Assembly: GCF_023856365.1 (NCBI RefSeq) | Contig: NC_064539.1 | Location: 20,277,019-20,341,018, forward strand | Length of the DNA stretch: 64,000 nt | Origin: Brienomyrus brachyistius | Taxonomy: Eukaryota; Chordata; Actinopteri; Osteoglossiformes; Mormyridae | Direction of reading: 5' to 3' | Part shown: positions 45,222 to 56,600 of the stretch, piece after piece | Layout of the letters: each line of letters opens with the position of its first letter | Position numbering within the stretch: the first letter of the stretch is position 1 | Notes under the pieces: generated by a model | Databases searched by the model: none | What the model was told of the DNA's origin: nothing | Seen by the model: the letters and a program-made list of their open reading frames with translations, nothing else | Translations under genes and position numbers: made by a program

Positions 45222-46845
45222 CATCTGCAGCTGCATTTGCCACACGAAGTCAGAAGCTGAATTGCCTTTAGGAGTGAGAGAGAAGATACCAGCATCACAG
45301 ATGACAAAATCTATATATTGTCAATTTTTACCCAAAGAGTTTTACAATTAAACTCTTTATCACTTTAGGAGTACATCAGTGTTAATTACATCTCTTGGGG
45401 TAAATGATAAATGTTTGATCTCTCCTGGGAACAAGCAAATTTGATTACTGGAGCAACTTATCCCCATCATGAATTGAAACTACAATTAACTATTAGGCAC
45501 AAATCAGTTCAGCTGTGTCATGATGAGAGAGAGAGAGGTTACCAAGAATTATGGGAGGAGCTTAAAGGGGTGTGTGTTATAACAACGCTATAGCTTATGG
45601 GCTGTGAAAGAAATGAAGAATTGTGTCCTGCTCTGTGCGAATCCCTTGTTCCCTTTTCCAAACCAGCATGGGAAAAACCCCCAAAGTTTCAGAAAGGAGG
45701 TGAGAGAAGCAGGAACCGATGTCAGGCAAAGATACTGTAGCCAACCAACCTACATTCAAATCCGAAGATTGTCTGCTTTGGTACAAACTTGAAACTGATT
45801 CTGTAATCGTACGAGACAATGGGATTTTGGAACAGAATTCCATCTGTGTTTAAAGTTAAAGGAAAACAGCCGACAGTTATGACAATGACCATGGAGATGA
45901 AAAGTGATTAAGGTGGAAGACACCCCAAGGCAGATCTAGGGAGCTTCAGAGAGATCTGCTTTGCTCTAGATGGATGGATGGATGAACGGACATGGTGTGA
46001 GTCAATCGGAACATAGCAGTCTGGTGATTTTTGGAGAAGACGTTTGCAGGTTGACATGCAACAAGGGAGTGACCATCATGCCCTCTATAGGACATTAAAT
46101 ACAATAAACTCTGAAGAACAATTCAGCTGGATAAGTGGGTAAAATTACAAGTTTAGATGACCTGAGTTTCTATGATGTTTTTCAAAGGATGCCCGTCATT
46201 TAAATAATGAGACGTTGTTGAGAGGGGTGTTCCCCAATTTACCCGCAATTTCCACTGCAGCAATTAAAATCGCACAGAGCCCCCACATAAATGCTCAATG
46301 GGTGGGTAATCACGCATACCCAGTGGGATACGAGCAGAGGGTCGGGTCAGTGCCGGCCTTTCGCACACCAATAACACCCTAATGACCATTCATTCTTAGC
46401 TGCCAAGCCATTTTATGGCTGCGATTAGGACCGATCTCTGATTTTTCTGGCACCGTTGACCATACAGGCCCGGACGGGTCGTGTCAGCGTGGGACCGGAC
46501 TGAGTTACACTCAGTGTGCATCGGAAGAGCCGGCTCCCACGTAACAGGGTGGGGTTGGGGGGTAAAGGGGAGGAGGGCATTTGTGACCTGGAATCCTCTT
46601 AACAATGACATGAAATGACTGGCAGGATTACGTGCTTTGGTCACGCCATCTGTACGGCCCGCGGGCTTCGGCATCAGACTGGATCTCAGTTCTGGCTGCT
46701 GAGGACCAGAAAGCTCTGCTGAAGTCAGCAAAGACAATGTACAACAGAGGGCTAATTTCATAAGGGCTCCAACAATGCATTACATCAAGTGAACTTCCTC
46801 ACAAACACACAAACCTGGTGAGACTGGATATAACATTTACATTTT
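45222..46845. other. Spacer, no gene seen
   Basis: No coding exons or RNA genes found. A short (GATG)n run lies near 45968-45985. Confidence 0.45.
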
Positions 46846-47170
46846 TTTTATCAGATGCTTTAGTCCAAAAGTGATGTGCAAGTCAGACAAACAGCACATT
46901 ACAAACATACGGCTGTCAGGGAGGCGATCAGGCAGGAGTGCAGCTCGGCTGATCCTCCAGTGAAAGTCCAGGTACACGTGTAAGCAGTATGGGAGCAGGA
47001 GCTGCACAACAGCTTCTAACCAAGCAAGAACCTAATAAGACTATTCACTGAGCAGAAAGGGTGACATAAAAGATTATTCTGGAAATATGGAGTGGAACGG
47101 GGCGAGTGGAGGTATTCCTGGAACAGATGGGTCTTCAGGTGTTTCTTGAAAGTCTGACTGCTTCTGTCAC
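46846..47170. repeat. Probable dispersed fish repeat
   Basis: TCAGATGCTTTAGTCCAAAAGTGATG and GGGTCTTCAGGTGTTTCTTGAA recall a common teleost repeat with TTTATCCAAAGCGACTT and CTTCAGGTGTTTCTTGAAG words. The copy is old and its ends are unclear. Confidence 0.35.
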
Positions 47171-47850
47171 ACTAACACTCTACACAGGAGGAGAAAATAT
47201 GATTTACTCAAGGGCCCGATGTGCTGGGCTGAGTTGTGGTGGAACGGGGCGAGCCTGACAAGCAAATGGGTTGGTAATTTAGTAAATACTAATATGCTAT
47301 GTGCAGTGAACAGACTCCTTTTCGGAGGAATTCTGAGATTAACAAGAGAACAAAGGAGGCTTCTACTTTCAGTAGTCAGTTTTCACTGCGAACATGTCTC
47401 TCCAAGTACGATTTCATCATTTCAGTACTAAACAAGATCGAAAACATTGTAAATAATTCAGTGTTTGCAAGAAATTCAAAGTTGCAGAGCAATAGAAACT
47501 ACCCAGGTTATGTGGTTTTTCTCAGAAATTTGGGAAACATTAGGGGTTTTAATTCTGAGACGGATCTTAAGTGGAAGATTAAATTACTTGAAATTTACTT
47601 CAAAAATTCACACAGTCGTCCATTAATGGACATATCAAAATTACTAAAGATGATGAAAAAATGAATTTGAATCCCATCCATCCATCCATCCATCCATTTA
47701 CCAAAAATGTACTGAATATGTAGGTCCAAGAAATAATAATAAAGAAAAGACTATTATTAATATTAATTTTAAAGTTAAGTCCTCTGCTAGGACTAAGGCT
47801 ATGTCCACCGTCTCCCGAAAAATAACGGGACACCAGGCAGCGTGGCTATG

Positions 47851-47864
47851 ACGCCCCCTAGCGG
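47851..47864 (-). promoter_or_regulatory. Near-consensus CTCF-like motif
   Basis: The minus strand reads CCGCTAGGGGGCGT, two mismatches to the CTCF core (third and last base). It lies 430 bases from the full match at 48295. Confidence 0.3.
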
Positions 47865-48294
47865 ACAGGCGACTCGCACAAAAAGTGGTACTTGGGACGT
47901 TCAAGAATTGAAAAAAATTATATTATTAAATATTACATTTTACAAGATACAATATTAGAACAGTTAAAGATGCAAATGGTATTAAAATATGCCAGATAAG
48001 TGAATATTTTTTATGCAGTGTATATGTTTAACGTAGTTCATTCGGTGTGGAAGTAGCTTAAACCCGAAGTTTTGACGTTAATGTCTATGTGGGCTGCTGA
48101 GAAGCGATTGCCTGCATAGCACTGCGCTTCTCATCTGTGAAGATATTCGTTCTAAACATATCTCACAACGCGTTACATTGTGTCATTCATACAGATACAC
48201 TGAAGTATAATTAAAAACAGAAAGAGTATTGCAGTATAGAATATAACTCGATGATCTATAGAAGGACAGAGACATGTCAAACCTTAGTATTATG

Positions 48295-48308
48295 GCGCCA
48301 CCTGGTGG
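48295..48308 (-). promoter_or_regulatory. CTCF-like motif
   Basis: The minus strand reads CCACCAGGTGGCGC, a full match to CCASYAGRKGGCRS. It lies in the spacer between crb2 and the multi-CAP gene, a sensible boundary position. Confidence 0.48.
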
Positions 48309-49631
48309 ACGACAACGGGTGACTCAACTGAAGCCACCAGATGGATTTTTCAACTGAAAAATCTTTAGGGTGAGAAATTACTGTAAGTAGGTGGTACTGC
48401 ACGTAAAATGTGTACTTGTCGCCAAGGGTTTTGGTTAGTAGATAATAATGACACATAGGCTAAAAAATTATTTCGGTTAGAATTCACGCTTGGTTCGTCC
48501 ATCCAGCACATGTTTAGACTTCTATCATTAACTAAATTAAACAGTTAACTTAAGAATAACCGAACTGTCATCGTGTAATTTGTCTCTTGCAATTCTAAAA
48601 GTCTTCATTGATCAGTTGATGGGTCATAGCCAGCGTTCCCACACCCTTCAGTACCCCTGTGTTCATTCTCAGCTTCATGGGTTCGCGGATCTGGTTCAGT
48701 AACTCCCGACTCCGGAAATCCACGTTAGCGAGTTTTAATTTCCATTTAGGTTTCGTGTTTCATGCCTTTATTTTCATGTTAACTTTTTATTACTCTCTGA
48801 GTAATCGTGTGTTTTGGCAAGCTCGTTTCAAGCGGTTTCTCGACATATATCGAGAAAAACAGAACTCAGGCTGACAGTCACAGTCATCCATCATATTGAG
48901 GTCCAGAGTTGCTGTCTTTGTTTTCTCTGCAGAACCAAATATCCTGCATGTCAGTAAATGTTTCCCCTTATATTTTGGCAAAGAAGCATTTGAGATGGCT
49001 GAAAATCATTTGGATACACAATCATATGCGCATAAACTAGTGTTATTAGTATTGAGGTGACGTAAGAATCACAAATCAGCGAACGAGAAGGAACACGTGG
49101 GAATTGAATTTTCCGTAACACCTGTTACTCCAGTTAAGCGCCGTTGGCGCAGTACAATGACGTGTTTGGCTCATTTTGTACGTATGTTTTGTTCGTTGCA
49201 AAGTCTGGCAACTTGTTTATGACTATTTACACAAGTCATGAAGTGTTTGCACTTGAAAAAAAAAAACAAAGTACATTTATTTTCTAAAGCATTTTTTGGT
49301 ATTTGGTGACGGATATGCATCCCTGCGTACTTTATTTTCCCTTGTTGACGGTTAACGAATGTCGACTATGGTTGACAAAAAATACGAAATGGACATCCCT
49401 AACTAAATGTAATAATCATTCAGAATATCATTTCATATAAGGAAGTGATACATTTCCAGTGGTGGCAGGAGTGTAGATTCACCTGTGCCTCCTTCCCTGT
49501 AACCACAGAAACTCCCGCCCCCTCCCCCGTGAAAATGCATCCCTTATAAATACCGCCCGGAAACAATAAACTTCACCGCAGCCAAAAACATTTGTTAGTT
49601 GAAGAACCGTAGTGGCTTTCATATTTTTAGT

Positions 49632-50048
49632 TTTATTGGGAAGTCCATGTTAAAAATGTAAAAATAGCACGCAAAAATATCAAGCTTTCTAAGTTCCATC
49701 ACAGCTTTCATAAAGTAACAATGAAATGACAATGAATTTCGTTGGTAAATGTATCTATTATTGTAGCAATACAATGTCGCCATTATAGTATTGTAATGTC
49801 GCAAACGCCTGCTGTCCACTGGAGTGGGCATCTGGATGATTTTTAAAATATTACAGAGACAGAAAAATATTAAAATATGTTCTTTTTCCATGAAAAACAA
49901 AACAAGAGAGCAAATAAATTTGACTCATAATTCATGCATGAAAGGGTTAATTCTTTTCACCTGGAAGGCAATTACACAGATATTCCAAGTTACCAAGTTG
50001 AGAGGACAGATTGTAAGCAGAGCTTTACTAAGAGAGGGACTGAGTAAG
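49632..50048 (-). other. 3' untranslated region of the multi-CAP gene (inferred)
   Basis: The sequence after the TAA at 50049-50051 no longer matches the region that follows repeats 2-4. The first AATAAA on the minus strand is at 49632-49637, giving a 3' UTR of about 420 bases. This is inferred from the motif only. Confidence 0.4.
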
Positions 50049-50920
50049 TTAGTATGTCCCCTTACTCTGTGGTGGGAGGACATTTCGCTCATAGTAGCCA
50101 GGGTTGGTGATGTTCCCCGCTGGCCGGTACCGGGCTACTATAATCACCTTCCCCTTTCCGTCCGTCGCCATGCCGATGCCCATTTCCTGAGAGTCCTTCC
50201 AGACCACCTGAGTGAAGTGACCTGTGAGACAGAGAGCGTCAGCATCACCTCCTGAATCCGCACATGGAGTCACAGAGGACCTGCTCCTTCTCTGTCTGTT
50301 GTTCTCATTCCTGATTTGGGCAGCAGTTGAGGAATCATGTAACTGCATGATCATACATTTGCATACACTCATAAATCTCAGCCTTGGCTTTGTCAGTAAA
50401 TAGGACTTTTTTATTCCAGTGATCCAGTGTGAACTGCCAGTATGCCTTAGCGCATGGCAAAACTCGGATGAAAAAACTACCAGATTTTCAATGTGGTCTT
50501 ACGTATGCCCAAGCACAAATACCCAGTAATAAGTAAAGACAATAAATTTTTTTCTGTTTGCTTTTGTTTTAAAATGCATGTTATTTTGTATTCTTATTTT
50601 TGCTTAAATGTGACTTTTAAACAATTGTTGCTATTTAAACACGATGTAATTTAAGCTATTGCAAAAAAGATTCTGCATATGAACATGCAGACAGTTTAGT
50701 TATTAGGCCATGTGTGTATATAAAGTCTAGATAAAGGTGGGGGGTCACCAGGGTGATATTGAAACCTGCCCGCCCCTCATGGCACTGAACTTAATTACCT
50801 GTGGACCTCAAACAGCCAAGGATTTGGTTTCTGCTACCAAATTATAGTAAAATGGATCAGTGCTACTAGTGAGAGACTGAACACTGTGTGTGTCTGTATG
50901 AATGTGTGTGCGTGTGTGTC

Positions 50921-50969
<49 letters not shown>

Positions 50970-52083
50970 CTGTATGTGTGTGTGTGTGTGTGTGTCTGTA
51001 TGTGGATGTGTGTGTGTGTGTGTGTGTTTGCACTTCACCTGCTTTTTTCTGAAATCCAGACTTGCTGAAATCATAGTCCTTGATCTCACTGTACCAGGAC
51101 TCCACTGCGTCTTTTCCTGCAAAATGCCAAAATGGTACCATTAAAATGCACTTAATCCATCAGCTTTTGTACATTCCCAGCTCTGCGCAATAACGTTTCA
51201 CCATTTCCCTCAATAATAAAGGAAATGATAAGAAATTAAGTATTTCTAACTTATTAATTATTAAATGATATTGGAAATCAATGAGTAACGGAGTGACCTA
51301 TCGCAATAAATGAATGAAATATACAGCATCTGTTTTCTTTTACTGAAATTCAGATTTTGCAGATTGTGCTACAGCCATAGCTAACATGCTATATAAACTG
51401 ATATCAAATTAGGGTCACTATTCATGCTGGGTTCATTAGCTTCTTGTTTAATCGGGCAGAGACAAAGAACACAGCAGTTTATCCTGCTATCAGCATGTGG
51501 AAGCAGATTTTTCTTTTAGTTCTTTTTCAGTTAATGATTGCATAAAGTGAGCACTGACTAGATTTCATTATTGGATGGAGTTTATTCCATGTTACCCAAT
51601 CAGGCTTTAGATCTTTTATGAAAGTCAATGTGACACATTAGCCTAACAATCCCACCCAAAGCCATGTCCTCTCTCCCCCCCCCCAGACTTCTGAACCTCC
51701 AAAACCACACCCACTGCATCAGAATAGCCCCCCCCCCCCCCCCCCCCAAAAGCACAGTCCCGCCCGCAAACCTGTCTCACCTGATACTGGAGCTTTATTG
51801 GATGTCCACTTATTAAAGATGTTCTCGCCCAGGTCAGTGTCGCTATGCTGCAAAGCGTTTTGCTGTACCAGGTGTTCGGCCCACTTCTGCGTCTCCCGGC
51901 ACAGGCCCAGGTCCAGGCTGAGTGGGGGTGCCCTGTGTTGCTGCCGCCGAGCATTGTGGGCCTCCAGCGCCTCCTTCTGGAAGTTGGCGGTGTTTGCAGA
52001 GAGTCCAGTTGTCCCGGTTGGGCTGCTGGTGTCCTTGGTGGTAAGGGTGGGGGGCTTTCTGTCACCTCCGCTCCCTCCTCCTT
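50049..52083 (-). CDS. CAP repeat 5 (C-terminal domain)
   Basis: Exons 51781-52083, 51039-51116 and 50049-50221. The A exon opens with a Gly/Ser/Thr linker (GGGSGGDRKPPTLTTKDTSS) followed by FQKEALEAHNARRQQHGAPP. The B exon has FQKKAG instead of YQEKTG. The C exon is intact (ARYRPAGNITNPGYYERNVL) and reads through the ancestral donor into KGTY and TAA at 50049-50051. Confidence 0.8.
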
Positions 52084-53581
52084 CTGAAACCCAAGGAGAG
52101 GATTCCTTTATTTAGTAAGGACTTGTGGTGGGGGGCAGGTGGGGACCCCGTGAGAGGTTTATTCGAAAACACCCCATGACTGCATAACTGCATGCACATT
52201 TTCCCACATTTGCCAACATTTCAAATCACATCCACATCCTATTATGGTCATATGATGTTTAACAATTTTTTGTGGTATTTTTCTCTGTTTTTAACCAAAT
52301 AAACTTGTATTCATTTACCTACTTTTCAATGGCTGGTGTTTAGTTTGTCACAGTAATTATTTATTTTCTCATTAAGTGACAGGAGTTATTTATTTACTTG
52401 TTCATTTATCATATAATATTATATTCAACCTGTGATATTTTCCACTTAGGATGGGTTCATCAGAACAGAACCCCACCCTATTTTGAGGAGCATCTATATA
52501 AAGTTCTGTCTTAAATAACTGCAGGTTAAAATGCTTTAATGGACCAACGTAGATGTGCAGATAGGAGAGTAAAATGAGCCATTTACGTCTGTCTTTGATG
52601 ACCCACTTGTCTGGTTCGGTGGATGCTTGCTTCACACTTGTCCCCTTACTTTGTGGTGGGAGGACATTTCGCTCATAGTAGCCAGGGTTGGTGATGTTCC
52701 CCGCTGGCCGGTACCGGGCTACCATAATCACCTTCCCCTTTCCGTCCGTCGCCATGCCGATGCCCATTTCCTGAGAGTCCTTCCAGACCACCTGAGTGAA
52801 GTGACCTGTGAGACAGAGAGTGTCAGCATCACCTCCTGAATCGGCACATGGAGTCACAGAGGACCTGCTCCTTCTCTGTCTGTTGTTCTCATTCCTGATT
52901 AGGGCAGCAGTTGAGGAATCATGTAACTGCATGATCATACATTTGCATACACTCATAAATCTCAGCCTTGACTTTGTCAGTAAATAGGACTTTTTTATTC
53001 CAGTGATCCAGTGTGAACTGCCAGTATGCCTTAGCGCATGGCAAAACTCGAAAGAAAAAACTACCAGATTTTCAATGTGGTCTTACGTATGCCCAAGCAC
53101 AAATACCCAGTAATAAGTAAAGACAATAGCATTTTTTCTGTTTACTTTTATTTTAAAATGCATGTTATTTCATATTCTTATTTTTGCTTAAATGTGACTT
53201 TTAAATAATTGTTGCTATTTAAACACAATGTAATTTAAGCAATTGCAAAACATGACTGCATATGAACATGCAAACAGTTTAGTTATTAGGCCATGTGTGT
53301 ATATAAAGTCTAGATAAAGATGGGGGGGTCAACAGGGTGGTATTGAAACCTGCCCGCCCCTCATGGCACTGAACTTAATTACCTGTGGACCTCAAACAGC
53401 CAAGGATTTGGTTTCTGTTACGAAATTATAATAAGATGGATCAGTGTTACTAGTGAGAGACTGAATACTGTGTGTGTCTGTATAAATGTGTGTGTGTGTG
53501 TCTGTATGAGTGTGTGTGTGTCTGTCTGTATGTGTATGTGTGTGTGTTTGGTTTATGTATGTGTGTGTGTGTGTGTGTGTC

Positions 53582-53612
<31 letters not shown>

Positions 53613-56600
53613 CTGTATGTGTGTGTGTGTGTGTCTGTATGTGTGTGTGTGTGTCTGTATGTGGATGTGTGTGTGTGTGTGTCTGTATGTGTGTGTGTGT
53701 GTCCTTCACCTGTTTTCTCCTGATATCCAGACTTGCTGAAATCATAGTCCTTGATCTCACTGTACCAGGACTCCACTGCGTCTTTTCCTGCAAAATGCCA
53801 AAATGGTACCATTAAAATGCACTTAATCCATCAGCTTTTGTACATTCCCAGCTCTGCGCAATAACGTTTCACCATTTCCCTCAATAATAAAGGAAATGAT
53901 AAGAAATTAAGTATTTCTAACTTATTTATTATTAAATGATATTTTAAATCAATGAGTAACAGAGTGACCTATCGCAATAAATGAATGAAATATACAGCAT
54001 CTGTTTTCTTTTACTGAAATTCAGATTTTGCAGATTGTGCTACAGCCATAGCTAACATGCTATATAAACTGATATCAAATTAGAGTCACCAATCATGCTG
54101 GGTTCATTAGCTTCTTGTTTAATCGGGCAGAGACAAAGAACACAGCAGTTTATCCTGCTATCAGCATGTGGAAGCAGATTTTTCTTTTAGTTCTTTTTCA
54201 GTTAATGATTGCATAAAGTGAGCACTGACTAGATTTCATTATTGGATGGAGTTTATTCCATGTTACCCAATCAGGCTTTAGATCTTTTATGAAAGTCAAT
54301 GTGACACATTAGCCTAACAATCCCACCCAAAGCCATGTCCTCTCCCCCCCCCCCCCAAAAAAAAAGCACAGTCCCGCCCCCAAACCTGTCTCACCTGATA
54401 CTGGAGCTTTATTGGATGACCACTTATAAAAGATGTTCTCGCCCAGGTCAGTGTCACTATGCTGCAAAGCGTTTTGCTGTACCAGGTGTTCGGCCCACTT
54501 CTGCGTCTCCCGGCACAGGCCCAGGTCCAGACTGAGTGGTGGTGCCCTGTGTTGCTGCCGCCGAGCATTGTGGGCCTCCAGCGCCTCCTTCTGGAAGTTG
54601 GCGGTGGTGACAGAGAGTCCAGTTGTCCCGGTTGGGCTGCTGGTGTCCTTGGTGGTAGGGGTGGGGGGCTTTCTGTCACCTCCGCTCCCCCCTCCTTCTG
54701 AAACCCAAGGAGAGGATTCCTTTATTTAGCAAGGACTTGTGGTGGGGGGCAGGTGGGGACCCCGTGAGAGGTTTATTAGAAAACACCCCATAACTGCATA
54801 ACTGCATGCACATTTTCCCACATTTGCCAACATTTCAAATCACATCCACATCCCATTATGGTCATATGATGTTTAACAATTTTTTGTGGTATTTTTCTCT
54901 GTGTTTAACAAAATAAACTTGTATTCATTTACCTACTTTTCAATGGCTGGTGTTTAGTTAGGCACAGTAATTATTTATTTTCTCATTCAGTGACAGGAGT
55001 TATTTATTTACTTGTTCATTTATCATATAATATTATATTCAACCTGTGATATTTTCCACTTAGGATGGGTTCATCAGAACAGAACCCCACCCTATTTTGA
55101 GGAGCATCTATATAAAGTTCTGTCTTAAATAACTGCAGGTTAAAATGCTTTAATGGACCAACGTAGATGTGCAGATAGGAGAGTAAAATGAGCCATTTAC
55201 GTCTGTCTCTGATGACCCCCTTGTCTGGTTCGGTGGATGCTTGCTTCACACTTGTCCCCTTACTTTGTGGTGGGAGGACATTTCGCTCATAGTAGCCAGG
55301 GTTGGTGATGTTCCCCGCTGGCCGGTACCCGGGCTACCATAATCACCTTCCCCTTTCCGTCCGTCGCCATGCCGATGCCCATTTCCTGAGAGTCCTTCCA
55401 GACCACCTGAGTGAAGTGACCTGTGAGACAGAGAGCGTCAGCATCACCTCCTGAATCCACACATGGAGTCACAGAGGACCTGCTCCTTCTCTGTCTGTTG
55501 TTCTCATTCCTGATTTGGGCAGCAGTTAAGGAATCATGTAACTGCATGATCATACATTTGCATACACTCATAAATCTCAGCCTTGACTTTGTCAGTAAAT
55601 AGGACTTTTTTATTCCAGTGATCCAGTGTGAACTGTCAGTATGCCTTAGCGCATGGCAAAACTCGAATGAAAAAACTACCAGATTTTCAATGTGGTCTTA
55701 CGTATGCCCAAGCACAAATACCCAGTAATAAGTAAAGACAATAACATATTTCTGTTTGCTTTTGTTTTAAAATGCATGTTATTTCGTATTCTTATTTTTG
55801 ATTAAATGTGACTTTTAAATAATTGTTGCTATTTAAACACAATGTAATTTGAGCTATTGCAAAAAGTGACTGTATATGAACATGCAAACAGTTTAGTTAT
55901 TAGGCCATGTGTGTATATAAAGTCTAGATAAAGATGGGGGGGTCACCAGGGTGGTATTGAAACCTGCCCGCCCCTCATGGCACTGAACTTAATTACCTGT
56001 GGACCTCAAACAGCCAAGGATTTGGTTTCTGCTACCAAATTATAATAAGATGGATCAGTCTTACTAGTGAGAGACTGAACACTGTGTGTGTCTGTATGAA
56101 TGTGTGTGTGTGTGTCTGTATGTGTGTGTGTGTCTGTATGAATGTGTGTGTGTGTGTCTGTATGTGGATGTGTGTGTGTATGTGGATGTGTGTGTGTGTA
56201 TGTGTGTGTGTGTATGTGTGTGTGTGACTGAATGTGGATGTGTGTGTGTATGTGGATGTATGTGTGTGTGTGTATGTGTGTGTGTGTCTGTCTGTTTGTG
56301 TGTGTGTCTGTCTGTATGTGTATGTGTGTGTGTTTGTTTTATGTATGTGGGTGTGTGTGTGTGTGTATGTCTGTATGTGGGTGTGTGTGTGTGTGTCTGT
56401 ATGTGGATGTGTGTGTGTGTGTGTCTGTATGTGTGTGTGTGTGTGTGTCCTTCACCTGTTTTCTCCTGATATCCAGACTTGCTGAAATCATAGTCCTTGA
56501 TCTCACTGTACCAGGACTCCACTGCGTCTTTTCCTGCAAAATGCCAAAATGGTACCATTAAAATGCAATTAAACCATCAGCTTTTGTACATTCCCAGCTC

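Larger units (their letters stand above)
47171..49631. other. Spacer, no gene seen
   Basis: AT-rich with an (ATCC)n run at about 47678-47697. Open frames such as 47299-47664 have no splice sites or recognised similarity. Two CTCF-like motifs are listed separately. Confidence 0.45.

Noticed and set aside
46396..46761. Minus-strand frame starting MKLALCCTLSLLTSAEL as an alternative crb2 first exon
   Set aside because: The only phase-compatible donor (GTCCTC) is poor, and it lies 5 kb beyond the much better exon at 41410-41479.
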